Shown here: positions 41,808 through 50,541 of the stretch, in pieces
Position numbering within the stretch: the first letter of the stretch is position 1
How the letters are laid out: each line of letters begins with the position of its first letter
Source: Phycisphaerales bacterium
GTDB taxonomy: Bacteria > Planctomycetota > Phycisphaerae > Phycisphaerales > SM1A02
Assembly: GCA_009691805.1 (NCBI GenBank)
Contig: SIAK01000004.1
Coordinates: 37,674-101,673, forward strand
Length of the DNA: 64,000 bases
Direction of reading: 5' to 3'
Position numbers and translations under genes: made by a program
Notes under the pieces: generated by a model
The model's database searches: none
Seen by the model: the letters and a program-made list of their open reading frames with translations, nothing else
Told to the model about the DNA's origin: nothing

Positions 41808-42712
41808 CCGAACACGAATCCATGCTCGCGCAATACCGTCGGCGCGACAAATTGTCCTTCGAGCAGCAATGCTTGACCCAGCTCACCAAAGATCAATCGC
41901 ACGAGAAACGCAGGCATTGGCGCGAATGCTGGTCGATGCAATGCCTTGCCGAGCGCCTTCGCAAACTCGCGCTGCGTGTTGCGTGCTGGCGCGACGACAT
42001 TGACCGCGCCTTCGATCGATGCGTGCGCGAGGCAGAATTGCACGCTGCCGATCGCATCGTCCATCGCGACCCATGGAAATCCTTGCCGACCATTGCCAAG
42101 TGGACCACCGAGTCCGCATCGAAACGGTCGGAGCATCGCGCCGAGTGCGCCGCCCTCAGCACTCAGAATCACGCCGAAGCGAAGATGCACCGTGCGTACG
42201 CCAGCATCGCGCGCGCTGCGACTCGCGTCCTCCCACTGCTGCACAACATCGGCAAGAAATCCGAGACCAGCACCGCTTCGCTCATCAACAGTTGTCGTTC
42301 CCGCGCCGTAGTAACCAACTCCACTTGCACAAATCAGCACACGCGGCGGACGCTGACAGACGCGCTGCGCTGCAGCCATCGCGTCCGCAACCGCGCGTGT
42401 TCCTCGCACGCGACTTTCGAGAATCTCTTGCTTTCGCGCTGCACTCCAGCGCTTGTCCGCGATCCCTGCGCCTGCAAGATGGACGATCGCGTCGATGCCT
42501 TCAAGGGATGCGGGCGCGATGCGCTGTTGCGCGTCCATCGCGATGTTGCGCATTGCAGAGTCCACCCCAGTTGCGGCGCGCACTATCGGAACAACGGAGT
42601 GCCCCGCAGCACGCAGCGCAAGAGTGAGTTGTCGACCGACAAGTCCACGCGCTCCGCTGACCGCAATGCGGAGTGGTGAAAAACCAGCAGCGTGCTCGCG
42701 TTCAGCAGTCAT
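41759..42712 (-). CDS. TIGR01777-family NAD(P)-binding epimerase-like protein
   Basis: The 317-residue protein has an N-terminal Rossmann motif SGARGLVGRQL and the family blocks IVHLAGAGIADKRWSAARKQEIL, SRVRGTRAV, ASGVGYYGAG and LRFGVILSAEGGALGAML; the C-terminal DUF1731 region reads PAFAPMPAFLVRLIFGELGQALLLEGQ. These match YfcH/TIGR01777 extended SDR proteins of unclear role, sometimes linked to division or sugar metabolism. It is divergent from gmhA by 65 bases and its last 49 bases are antisense to the MFS gene. Confidence 0.9.
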   Translation of the reverse strand: MTAEREHAAGFSPLRIAVSGARGLVGRQLTLALRAAGHSVVPIVRAATGVDSAMRNIAMDAQQRIAPASLEGIDAIVHLAGAGIADKRWSAARKQEILESRVRGTRAVADAMAAAQRVCQRPPRVLICASGVGYYGAGTTTVDERSGAGLGFLADVVQQWEDASRSARDAGVRTVHLRFGVILSAEGGALGAMLRPFRCGLGGPLGNGRQGFPWVAMDDAIGSVQFCLAHASIEGAVNVVAPARNTQREFAKALGKALHRPAFAPMPAFLVRLIFGELGQALLLEGQFVAPTVLREHGFVFGQPTLEGALARILKHA

Positions 42713-42777
42713 GCGGGCATTGTGCCGAATTCTCTGTTGCCTGCTCGCACTGCGTGAACTTCGTACAATCCGCGCCT

Positions 42778-43395
42778 ATGACAATGCCTTCTCAGGCTCG
42801 TGAACATGCTTCGATCGCAACGACGAAAGAGATCGTCGCCCGACGACTTGCGCGCGCCATCGAAGCAACGGCGTTGCTTGCCAAACAGGCGACCTCGGTG
42901 GAGGAAGTTTGCGATCTCGCGCGCGCGACGCTTGAGCGCGGCGGACTGATTGCGACTGCGGGCAATGGCGGTTCGGCAGCGGAAGCGTTGCATCTCGCAG
43001 AAGAACTCGTCGGTCGCTACGAGCACAATCGCGCGCCACTGCGAGCGGTTTGTTTGTGCGCGGATCCAACTGCGATGAGTTGCATCGCGAACGACTACGG
43101 TTTCGAGCATGTCTTCGCGCGCCCTGCCACGGCAGTCTTGCGTTCGGGCGATCTGCTCGTGCTCTTTTCAACAAGTGGAAACTCAGCAAATCTACTGCTC
43201 GCCGCACGCGCGGCAAAGGATCGAGGCGCGCGCGTGCTTGGCATTCTGGGCAAGGGAGGCGGAAAACTACTTCCGCTCTGCGACCACGCCATCGTCGTGG
43301 GCGGAGAAGACAGCGCAATGATCCAAGAGGCGCATCAGATCATCATGCACGCGGTATGTGAAGCGTGCGACCAACTTGCGCCGACCAATGTTTGA
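42778..43395 (+). CDS. gmhA: Sedoheptulose-7-phosphate isomerase-like SIS protein (GmhA type)
   Basis: GmhA-type enzymes make D-glycero-D-manno-heptose 7-phosphate for LPS core or glycan heptose. The 205-residue protein has a SIS domain: TAGNGGSAAEALHLAEELVGRY (active-site region, GNGGSA) and LLVLFSTSGNSANLLLAA; it ends with GEDSAMIQEAHQIIMH, which matches the family metal/substrate end. ATG 42778 fits the family start. A TACAAT at 42764-42769 may be the -10 of its promoter. DiaA-type SIS proteins look similar, so the heptose role is likely but not certain. Confidence 0.84.
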   Translation: MTMPSQAREHASIATTKEIVARRLARAIEATALLAKQATSVEEVCDLARATLERGGLIATAGNGGSAAEALHLAEELVGRYEHNRAPLRAVCLCADPTAMSCIANDYGFEHVFARPATAVLRSGDLLVLFSTSGNSANLLLAARAAKDRGARVLGILGKGGGKLLPLCDHAIVVGGEDSAMIQEAHQIIMHAVCEACDQLAPTNV

Positions 43396-43415
43396 AATTC
43401 TCTCATTGAATCCCC

Positions 43416-44978
43416 ATGATGCCTACTGCCTCCATTCTTCCGTTGACTCGACTGCAATCCGTCGCGCTGATCGTCCTTCGCATCGGCGTGCCGCTCTGGA
43501 TTGGCGCAGGCGCGGTTGGAAAACTAACTTCATTTGATCCAAAGACTTTGCCGCCGCCCGTCCTCGATGCAGTGCTCGCTGCTGGAAGCGCGATCGGTAT
43601 GGACCTCGGCACTTTCGTGGGAGGTGCCCTTCGATTTTTCATCGGCGCCGAGTTGTTTGTCGCGCTGACGATTCTGCTCGTTCCGCGATTTGCGCGGCTG
43701 CTCGCGAGTGTTGTGCTCGGTCTGTTCTGCGCGATTCTCGCAGTGTTGATCACGCAGCAATTCATGAAGGGCGGTTTCGATGGTGTTGCGAAGGGAGGCT
43801 GCGGCTGCTTTGGAAAGACGAGCCTTCCCGCATGGTTGATGTTCATGATCGATGCGGCGCTCCTCTGTTTCGTCCTCAAGGCGCCGACTCCTACTGTCGC
43901 GAATACGCGCGGATTCGGCGTCGCGGGAGCGATCGCAGTCATTGCATTCGGCGTTGCGTTCGTCCGCCCCACGCCCGTCATCGACACCACGAGCGAACCG
44001 AGCGACACGCAACCTCTCGCGATCGCACCGACGACGAGCGAGATTTGGCCCGCCGCACCTGCAACCTATTCGAGCCTCTACTTCGTGAAGTGGAAGGATG
44101 CGATTGGCAAACGGCTCGTGGATGTCCCTGTCTTCCTCGCGATTGAGCGACCCGTTCCTGCGACGATGTTGAAAGGTCCGCAGCTCATCGTCTTCTACAG
44201 CGAGACCTGCGAGCATTGCCAAACGCTTTTCAAGAAACACTTCGCCGTTCCTTCCACTATTCCCGTACTCCGTGTGTCCATCCCCCTCAGCAACGACCGG
44301 CCGCTTCCGATGCAGTGCGCTGGGTGCGAGTCTGCGAAACTTTTCAAGGTCAAGATTGGCAAGTCGCCCGAGTACATGCTTGGAACGCCGCCGATGATCA
44401 TCAAGGCGCACGACGGCGTCATTACCGATGTTTGCACGAATGTCGATGATGAAGCCGCACTCGCGCGCATCCTCGGCACTGCTCCAGTCGTGCCCAACAA
44501 CACCAAGACGAGCGTGCAACCACCTGCAGTGCCCGCGGCAACGCCGAAGGCTTGGCCGTCGCTCCCCGCGCAACTCAACGGGTATTACGTCGCGGAGTTC
44601 GGTCAACTTGTGGGCACGCGTTTGGATGCCAATGACTTTGGCGTGCTCATTCAGAAACCACCAGCGAAGTTGAACGAAGGTCGTTGGATCGTCATCTATT
44701 ACCGGCAAGATTGCGATCACTGTCAGGAACTGATGATGACGCACTTCACAGGCGCGCTCAAAGTTCCAACCCTCGCGGTTGCAGTTCCGGACGCAGATCC
44801 CAACGGGCTGCTTGACATGGCGTGCGACACCTGTTCGCTCGCGCAACTTGTCAAGGGTCCTGATTACGTCATTCAAACGCCGATCGTGGTTTCGATGCAA
44901 GATGGCGTGGTGACGTGCATCGTGGAAGATATCGAAGACGCAGCGAAGCTTGAAGCGTGTATCCGCGGCGTAAAGTGA
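43416..44978 (+). CDS. MauE/DoxX-like membrane domain fused to two double-CxxC thioredoxin-like modules
   Basis: Residues 10-185 hold about five helices with a GGCGCFG motif at 127-133, like the MauE/DoxX membrane family, which often carries a cysteine pair and works in disulfide or electron relay. Two homologous modules of about 130 residues follow. Module 1: IGKRLVDVP (230-238), WIV-like LIVFYSETCEHC (C265, C268), then MQCAGC (C301, C304) and PPMIIKAHDGVIT. Module 2: VGTRLDAND (399-407), WIVIYYRQDCDHC (C433, C436), MACDTC (C470, C473) and TPIVVSMQDGVVT. So each has a thioredoxin-like CxxC after a beta strand plus a second CxxC. The modules probably face the periplasm. I cannot name the function; a membrane-linked thiol-disulfide relay is inferred. 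The next gene carries a third copy. Confidence 0.72.
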   Translation: MMPTASILPLTRLQSVALIVLRIGVPLWIGAGAVGKLTSFDPKTLPPPVLDAVLAAGSAIGMDLGTFVGGALRFFIGAELFVALTILLVPRFARLLASVVLGLFCAILAVLITQQFMKGGFDGVAKGGCGCFGKTSLPAWLMFMIDAALLCFVLKAPTPTVANTRGFGVAGAIAVIAFGVAFVRPTPVIDTTSEPSDTQPLAIAPTTSEIWPAAPATYSSLYFVKWKDAIGKRLVDVPVFLAIERPVPATMLKGPQLIVFYSETCEHCQTLFKKHFAVPSTIPVLRVSIPLSNDRPLPMQCAGCESAKLFKVKIGKSPEYMLGTPPMIIKAHDGVITDVCTNVDDEAALARILGTAPVVPNNTKTSVQPPAVPAATPKAWPSLPAQLNGYYVAEFGQLVGTRLDANDFGVLIQKPPAKLNEGRWIVIYYRQDCDHCQELMMTHFTGALKVPTLAVAVPDADPNGLLDMACDTCSLAQLVKGPDYVIQTPIVVSMQDGVVTCIVEDIEDAAKLEACIRGVK

Positions 44979-45000
44979 ACTCTCGAGCATCGCAAGAAGC

Positions 45001-45915
45001 ATGAAACGCATCACTGTTCCACACTGGCTTCCATCGCTTGCGACCTCCATCACGCTCTGTGCTTCAGGCGTGTGGATCTTGCAGCATGGACCGCAGTCCG
45101 CGCCGCGGCCCCTGCGTGATCTATTCATGTCGATGAACGGGCTGACGGAAGAACCCGCAGCGAAGGCGATCGTCGCGATCTTGTTTGCCTTCGCGTTGCT
45201 GTGCTTGTTCCTTCGCGATCGACGCATCGCGCTGCTCGGCGGTGGGCTCGTCGCGTTTGGCGCACTCGCCAGTATCTCGCGCGCGTTCAAGGAAGGCGAT
45301 GTCAGTGGCGCGATGGCACTCGCGTTCGCGCTTGGCGTGAGTTGCATCGCGCTCGCGCTGTTGTCAAAGTCGAAAGAAGTGCAACCGCAAGCGCGACGCG
45401 GGCTCTCTTCTTCTTGGCGGGTTTTTGCGGCACTTTTAGCGTTCGCCGTGGGTCCGATGATTGCGGCGCGCTTGGATTTTCAACAAGAAGATCACACCGT
45501 TCCGCCCGCACGAATCATCGACCTTCAACTCGAGACATCGATTGGTCGCACGCTTGATTCCACAGCCGTCGCGACCTACCTGCCCACGCTCTCCGCGATG
45601 ATCGCAGCGGGTGGAAACTCAGGCTGGATCGTGTTCTTCAATCCACATTGCTCGGCGTGCCATGTCTTTTTCGCAGAGCATTTTCAAGGACCGCAACTGG
45701 AGCCCATCATTGCTGTGGAGATTCCTCTCGCAGACGGAGAGACCGCCGCGGCGGGTGATGAGTTTGGCCGCATCGAATGCGCGACGTGTGAATTCATCGA
45801 ACTGCCGCGAGGTCCACTCTGGCTCGTCCCTCCTCCTGCGGTGCTCCGCATTGAGAACGGCATCGTGACGTGTTACAGCGACAAGATTTCAGGCGACTGC
45901 TTCGGCGCGAAGTGA
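45001..45915 (+). CDS. Membrane protein with one double-CxxC thioredoxin-like module
   Basis: The 304-residue protein starts 22 bases after the previous gene and is its probable partner. It has about four hydrophobic segments in the first 150 residues (AIVAILFAFALLCLFL, ALLGGGLVAFGALASI, GAMALAFALGVSCIALALL, WRVFAALLAFAVG). The C-terminal module matches those of the previous gene: IGRTLDSTAV (181-190), WIVFFNPHCSAC (C217, C220), IECATC (C260, C263) and PPAVLRIENGIVT. This suggests duplication within the locus. The membrane part has no GGCGCFG motif, so it differs from the MauE-like domain. Function unknown. The 3' end overlaps convergent tilS by 27 bases. Confidence 0.7.
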   Translation: MKRITVPHWLPSLATSITLCASGVWILQHGPQSAPRPLRDLFMSMNGLTEEPAAKAIVAILFAFALLCLFLRDRRIALLGGGLVAFGALASISRAFKEGDVSGAMALAFALGVSCIALALLSKSKEVQPQARRGLSSSWRVFAALLAFAVGPMIAARLDFQQEDHTVPPARIIDLQLETSIGRTLDSTAVATYLPTLSAMIAAGGNSGWIVFFNPHCSACHVFFAEHFQGPQLEPIIAVEIPLADGETAAAGDEFGRIECATCEFIELPRGPLWLVPPPAVLRIENGIVTCYSDKISGDCFGAK

Positions 45916-46878
45916 AGTGCGCGTGAGCTTCATCGTCACGCCTCGAAATCGATACACGCGCGGACGAACGATCGCATCACCGACGGCGCGCGAGAGTTGA
46001 TCGAGCGTGCGGCTCTGAGGTGCGACGCATCCCGCATGCTTGAGCATGCGCGCGAGCGTCGTGCGTCGAAGGTTTGGTTGCAGCGCGCACAACTCGGCAC
46101 GCGAATTCGTCGGTGTAGATTTCGTCGCGCCCGGAAGCGCGCTCCGCGTTGTCGCGAGTGCTGCGAGTCCGTCCACGCAAGGGTCGAGTGTCTCTCCGCC
46201 AAGTAGGAGAAACTGGCGGATTTGCGCGCGAAACTGATCGGGCGAGTGATTCGTCGGATCTTCACTCCACGCGACTCCACAGCGCGTGAGGAGTGCGATC
46301 AAATCGCGTTTGCGCACGGCGCGCAGCGGTCGAATGAGCGCGCGTTGTTTCGGATTCGGAATCGGAATGCTCGCGCGTGAGGGCAGCGTGTCGAGCGCTT
46401 CTGCGCCGCGCTTGCGTGCAAGTTGGAAGAGGAAACTTTCGAAGAGATCATCCGCGTGATGCGCGGTTGCGACGACATCGATCGCGCATCGTTGCATCAC
46501 ATGGGCAATCGCGTTCCAACGCGCCGCGCGCGCTGCCGCCTCTTGATTGCCGCGTGGTGCAACTTTCACCCGTTCGATGTACACGCGTTGCACGCCGAGT
46601 GTTCGCGCGAACGCGTGCACTTCGAGCACCTCTTGTGCGCTCTCCTTCCGAAGTCCATGATCGACCGTGACAACGACAAGTCGATCGAGCGCGTTGTGCC
46701 GCTTCCACAGTGCGCACAACAGCAGCAAGAGCGCGCGTGAATCTGCGCCGCCACTGACGGCAATCAGGAGATCCGATGACATTTGAATTTGCATCGCGCA
46801 CTGCTCTTGCAACGCTTGCGCAACTCGGTGCGCAAGCGGGCTTCGTCCGGCGAGTACGAGTGGGTTCGCGCTGCGCAT
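45889..46878 (-). CDS. tilS: tRNA(Ile)-lysidine synthase
   Basis: TilS converts C34 of tRNA-Ile(CAU) to lysidine so that it reads AUA codons and is charged with isoleucine. The PP-loop motif is AVSGGADSRALLLL; VVTVDHGLRKES, ATAHHADDLFESFLFQLARKRG and PLRAVRKRDL follow as in TilS. The 329-residue protein is short: the C-terminal substrate-binding domains present in longer TilS proteins look reduced. Start ATG 46878 is preferred over ATG 46896. It follows the secreted protein gene of the sigma operon by 25 bases, so it may be co-transcribed with it. Confidence 0.9.
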   Translation of the reverse strand: MRSANPLVLAGRSPLAHRVAQALQEQCAMQIQMSSDLLIAVSGGADSRALLLLLCALWKRHNALDRLVVVTVDHGLRKESAQEVLEVHAFARTLGVQRVYIERVKVAPRGNQEAAARAARWNAIAHVMQRCAIDVVATAHHADDLFESFLFQLARKRGAEALDTLPSRASIPIPNPKQRALIRPLRAVRKRDLIALLTRCGVAWSEDPTNHSPDQFRAQIRQFLLLGGETLDPCVDGLAALATTRSALPGATKSTPTNSRAELCALQPNLRRTTLARMLKHAGCVAPQSRTLDQLSRAVGDAIVRPRVYRFRGVTMKLTRTSLRAEAVA

Positions 46879-46903
46879 GATGCGATCCGTAAACACGCAG
46901 TGA

Positions 46904-48430
46904 TTACCGTTGAGAAAGCGAGGGCAACGCAGAAGGTGGTTCGATCAGAAGTTCAGCGCTCACGCGACCTTCTTGCGGTATCGAGTAGCGAAATCGCACA
47001 ACGCCGATTCCTTCAATGAGCGATGCGAGCGCGTCCATGCCCGCGCTCTGCTCTGCAGCATCCGCTCGTTGAAGCGGTTTCCATGCTCGAAGCAGCGCCG
47101 CCGCGCGAGGCCCATCCACAAATCCTGCTCCCGCAGCCACCGTGCAGACTCCTTCAGGACAGCCGGCACGCTCGAGTTCACCGCTCACACTGTCAAGCCA
47201 AGTTGGATCGCTCGCGTAGACCTGCCAGCCGCCGCAAGGAGTTGGAACGGTGCGCCAACAAAGTGACATCGAACCTAAGCGAATCGCCCTGCCGAATTGC
47301 TGCTCGATAAATCGCCCGAGGAGTGGTCGCGGCGCGGCGCCAACACTGCCGCTGCCTGTTCCGTTCTCCATGCCTCCGCCACCCGAAATGGATCGGATGA
47401 TGCCGCTCTCGACGCGCATCATGTACGTACGTTGATCTTCGACCGCTTGATCGAAGTCATCGACACGCACACAGCACGCGACGCTCGGCGCGCCTTTCGC
47501 GCAGCCACGACCAACCACGAAGAGTTTTTCGCCACTCAAGTTTGCGCGCATCGCAGGTGGTGGCAGGAGTTCAGGAAGGACGGCAATCCAAAATGCTTGT
47601 CCTGCCGACGGAACCCCGTCGCACGGTTGCGCGAGGGCGACGCACGCAGCGCCCTCAAACTTCGAGATGATCGCGCCATCCAGTTTCGCGCCGAGTTCTG
47701 CAGCGCCCAACGGAGATTTCTTGTACTGACCTTCGACGGAGACAACGAGTTTTCCTTCGCGTGTTGTCACGGAGATCGCGGTCGCGCCGCCTGTTGGAAG
47801 AATGTGTCGAATACCTACACGCAGTCCAACTTCGGGAGGCAACGCGGCGTCTTGCATTGGAAGCATCGCGATGAGCGCGTTCGCAATGCGTTCACTCGCG
47901 AAATCGCGCGGCGCAAAAAGCAGCCATCCATTGCAGGTGCGCGCAACCGCGTCTTGGCTCTTGATTTCAAAGACCCCTGGCGACACGAGTTGCGCGCCCA
48001 AAGAATGGAGGAGCGCGCGATTGCCCGCTGGTCCCGCATCGACGGCGAGTGCCCAGCCTTCACCTGCGAGCATGATGATCCTGCCATCGAGCGCGGCACG
48101 CAGCGCTTCGTTCGAACCATCGGCAGTTCCGAAGATGCCCGCAAGCTCATCAAACGCGCTCGCTCCGAGTAATCCTCGGACGAGCGCGGAGACGGCGTCG
48201 TGTCCGAGTGATTTCGCAATCGTGTTGAGGTGCGCGCCCTCGACGAGCATGTGAACTTCAGGAGTCTCGCACGGTGCCCCGATGGTCGTTGTCACGACAA
48301 TCTTCGTGCGATGCCGCGGCGGAACAGTGGTGTGCGGCGCGTCCCTCTCGATGACCGGGCTTTGCGCGAAAACGCTCGCCGCGCACACGAAGACTGCAAA
48401 TCGTGATGCGGCGCGCAAGAAAACCTGCAT
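46904..48430 (-). CDS. Secreted protein of unknown function downstream of ECF sigma operon
   Basis: I do not recognise this 508-residue protein. It has a signal peptide (MQVFLRAASRFAVFVCAASVFAQ). The mature chain has alternating beta-like stretches (KIVVTTTIGAPC, EGKLVVSVEGQY) and a Gly-rich GGGGMENGTGSGSVG loop. It starts five bases after the stop of the sigma factor's membrane partner, so it is in the same operon. It may be the envelope component sensed or regulated by the sigma factor; that is inference. DUF3352-like proteins are similar in style, but I cannot claim a match. Confidence 0.65.
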   Translation of the reverse strand: MQVFLRAASRFAVFVCAASVFAQSPVIERDAPHTTVPPRHRTKIVVTTTIGAPCETPEVHMLVEGAHLNTIAKSLGHDAVSALVRGLLGASAFDELAGIFGTADGSNEALRAALDGRIIMLAGEGWALAVDAGPAGNRALLHSLGAQLVSPGVFEIKSQDAVARTCNGWLLFAPRDFASERIANALIAMLPMQDAALPPEVGLRVGIRHILPTGGATAISVTTREGKLVVSVEGQYKKSPLGAAELGAKLDGAIISKFEGAACVALAQPCDGVPSAGQAFWIAVLPELLPPPAMRANLSGEKLFVVGRGCAKGAPSVACCVRVDDFDQAVEDQRTYMMRVESGIIRSISGGGGMENGTGSGSVGAAPRPLLGRFIEQQFGRAIRLGSMSLCWRTVPTPCGGWQVYASDPTWLDSVSGELERAGCPEGVCTVAAGAGFVDGPRAAALLRAWKPLQRADAAEQSAGMDALASLIEGIGVVRFRYSIPQEGRVSAELLIEPPSALPSLSQR

Positions 48431-48435
48431 GCGAA

Positions 48436-48882
48436 TCAGCCCTTCACGAAGAACGCGCACGCGACAGTGTCCGTGGGTGCTTCCGTGCAATGATCGGTGT
48501 TCTGCATGCCGTCGGAATTGAGAGGACGATCGCGCATGGGGCAGTCGACGCATCCTTCCGGAACATCGGGAAACATCGTGTTCAAGGCTTCAAATGCCGT
48601 GCCGTGACGATGGACACCGTGACCAATCAAAGTCGCGACGCGCTCGCCTTCTCCATGGTGCGCGTTGCGCAACACCACAGCGAACGCCGCGAGCACAAGT
48701 CCGCTCACGATGCCGCAGCCAAAAATCGCGATGCGTCGGCGGATCGATCCGGTGACTTGATCCACAAGCATTTCTTCGCGCGCGGATCGTGCAGTGGATG
48801 CTTCCAACGCGGCGTCTGGGTGCTTGCCCCTACGCAAGGCGCACAACAATCGCGTCAGCACTGCACAGTTACGCAATCTCAT
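48436..48882 (-). CDS. Single-pass membrane protein, candidate anti-sigma factor
   Basis: The 148-residue protein begins 4 bases (ATGA) inside the sigma factor stop and must be co-translated with it. A basic N-terminal part (1-50) is followed by one membrane helix (IAIFGCGIVSGLVLAAFAVVL, 51-71). The outer tail has four Cys: CVDC (111-114), C132 and C142 with His nearby. That placement after an ECF sigma gene and the topology suggest an anti-sigma factor, but no zinc-binding HxxxCxxC of ZAS proteins is visible in the cytoplasmic part, so this is inference. Confidence 0.68.
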   Translation of the reverse strand: MRLRNCAVLTRLLCALRRGKHPDAALEASTARSAREEMLVDQVTGSIRRRIAIFGCGIVSGLVLAAFAVVLRNAHHGEGERVATLIGHGVHRHGTAFEALNTMFPDVPEGCVDCPMRDRPLNSDGMQNTDHCTEAPTDTVACAFFVKG

Positions 48883-49532
48883 GAGATGCGCTCCGTCGAG
48901 GTCGATTCGTTCGTGCGTCGGGCGGGCTGTCGTGCTGCAAGCACACTCTCGCGCACATCGCGCAACTGGTGCGTTGCGGTTTCCTGTTGCGCTTCAATGG
49001 CGCCGAGCATCTTGCGTCGCGCGCGAAACAGATGACTCTTGATCGTGCCTTCAGGCATTTTCAATTGCGCTGCGATGCGATGCACCGGCCAGCCTTGCTG
49101 ATGGAAGAGCAAGACGATTTCAAGTTGCGGTTCTTCGAGTGCACTCAGCGCGGTGTCGAGCATGCCGCGACCTAAGCGTGCTTCCTCTTGCGCTTCGTTC
49201 TCTGATGCTGGTGTTGAGTACGCGGCCGCGCGAAGTTCCACGAGATCGCTGTCGCTCGTTGGCTTCATCTTCTGCAGATTGTTGACGAGCAGTCGCTTGG
49301 CAATCGTGAAGAGCCACGTCGAAAATCGGAACCGCTCATCAAATCGATCGAGCGAGCGCATGACTCGCATGAATGCTTCCTGCGCGAGATCTTCCGCGAG
49401 GTCGGGTCGTCCGCAGAGGCGCAACAAGAACATCTCCACCGGACGATGATGCGCGCGAATGAGATCGGCAATCGCTTCACGATCGCCAGCTTTGGCGCGT
49501 CGGATCAAGAGTCTTTCGGCGGCTGCTTCCAT
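48879..49532 (-). CDS. ECF-type RNA polymerase sigma factor (first)
   Basis: The 217-residue protein has sigma-70 region 2 (LIRAHHRPVEMFLLRLCG, DLAEDLAQEAFMRVMRSL, FRFSTWLFTIAKRLLVNNL) and region 4 (ALEEPQLEIVLLFHQQGWPVHRIAAQLKMPEGTIKSHLFRARRKM split as sigma4 helix-turn-helix). No region 1 or 3, so ECF type. It starts an operon with the membrane protein and secreted protein, likely an envelope stress or nutrient signal unit. A hairpin at 49557-49581 lies just upstream and ends the previous unit. Confidence 0.92.
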   Translation of the reverse strand: MEAAAERLLIRRAKAGDREAIADLIRAHHRPVEMFLLRLCGRPDLAEDLAQEAFMRVMRSLDRFDERFRFSTWLFTIAKRLLVNNLQKMKPTSDSDLVELRAAAYSTPASENEAQEEARLGRGMLDTALSALEEPQLEIVLLFHQQGWPVHRIAAQLKMPEGTIKSHLFRARRKMLGAIEAQQETATHQLRDVRESVLAARQPARRTNESTSTERIS

Positions 49533-49556
49533 GAGTCTGCATCCTACTGAAGAGAA

Positions 49557-49581
49557 GGGACCCGAGGTAGCCTCAGGTCCC
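49557..49581 (-). terminator. Probable terminator of the B12-domain gene
   Basis: On the minus strand GGGACCTGAGG pairs with CCTCGGGTCCC (one U-G wobble, 3-base loop) and is followed by TTCTCTTC. It lies 87 bases after the stop of the 49668-50369 gene and just before the sigma factor start. Confidence 0.65.
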
Positions 49582-49667
49582 GTGTGTGGGCAGGTAATTG
49601 AACGAGTCTCGAAGGTGGTTCGTTGCGAAAAGTGGCGCAGAATTCAATGGAAACGCTAAAAAGTCAG

Positions 49668-50369
49668 TTACGCGGCGTTTCGGCGGCGCTGCCGACAGGC
49701 AAGGCGAACCGCTCTGGTTGAGTCTCGGGTTCCGAGTGACGCGAGTGTTCGCACGAGTTCGAACGGGTCGTCTGCCCAGATGTCAGCACCCATTTCCTCG
49801 GCAAGTCCAGGAGCGCGGGCGAAGACGCCTCCTCCGAACGCGGTCGTGAGCCCAGGCACGGCGCCTGTCGTGCGAAGTCGATTGATCAGCGAGCGCAACT
49901 TTGGGGCATCAGCCGCGCTTGAGGCGAACGCGACGAATGCATCGGGCGCCCGGCGCGAGAGTGCGGCGTACAGGTCGTCCGCATCGCCACATGGACCGAG
50001 AAAGACGACTTCCGCTCCAGCAGCTTCGGCGAGCCCGCTGAAGATCTCGCCCGCGAGCGTTTCCCCTGCTTCGCTGCCACTGACCACGAGGTAGACCTTT
50101 CCGTGCTGCGGGGCGCGACCGTAGCCGCATTCAAGTCGCTGCACGAGTTGACTCAACATCAACACTGCCCCTTGATACGCGGAGTGTTCAACCTGATCTT
50201 TTCGCCAGAGTGCGTCGAGCGTGACTGCAGCGGGCCAGATCAACCGTTCCGCAGTTTCTTCCGCGGAATATCCATTGTTAATGGCGTCGCGCAACGCATC
50301 GCGCGCGTTGGCGCGATCTCCTGAAATGAGTGCGGTCACAAGATGTTCAACTGCAAGGGCCTGAGGCAT
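49668..50369 (-). CDS. Cobalamin-binding-domain-like protein lacking the His ligand
   Basis: The 233-residue protein has an N-terminal helical part (LVTALISGDRANARDALRDAI) like the B12_binding_2 cap and a Rossmann-like C-terminal half (VYLVVSGSEAGETLAGEIF, VVFLGPCGDADDLYAAL, FGGGVFARA, DPFELVRTLASL), as in methionine synthase and MerR-type photoreceptor cobalamin modules. In cobalamin proteins the first loop has DxHxxG with the cobalt-binding His. Here it reads SEAGETLAG, so a B12 ligand is doubtful. It might sense something else or bind partners. No methyltransferase is adjacent. It is a single gene ending at the terminator 49557-49581. Confidence 0.72.
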   Translation of the reverse strand: MPQALAVEHLVTALISGDRANARDALRDAINNGYSAEETAERLIWPAAVTLDALWRKDQVEHSAYQGAVLMLSQLVQRLECGYGRAPQHGKVYLVVSGSEAGETLAGEIFSGLAEAAGAEVVFLGPCGDADDLYAALSRRAPDAFVAFASSAADAPKLRSLINRLRTTGAVPGLTTAFGGGVFARAPGLAEEMGADIWADDPFELVRTLASLGTRDSTRAVRLACRQRRRNAA

Positions 50370-50541
50370 AGCCTAGCTCCGTTCCGTGGATGGGGTGCTC
50401 TTGCGCGGTCTCCGAACGCGCTGCGCCGTGAGTCGTGAAGTTGGCATCCATGCCAACTTGAGTGCGACTTAATCTCGCGGGTGCATGATCAAGTCATAGA
50501 GACAAGCACTTCCAACGAAACTAATTTCGTGAATTTAAAGA

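Noticed and set aside
42738..42769. Complete sigma-70 promoter before gmhA
   Set aside because: TACAAT fits a -10, but the nearest TTGCCT is 21 bases upstream, too far for a normal spacer.
43530..45347. Minus-strand frame of about 605 residues opposite the MauE/thioredoxin-like genes
   Set aside because: The plus-strand proteins have repeated conserved CxxC modules and membrane helices; the antisense frame is Arg/Asp/Glu-rich and featureless.
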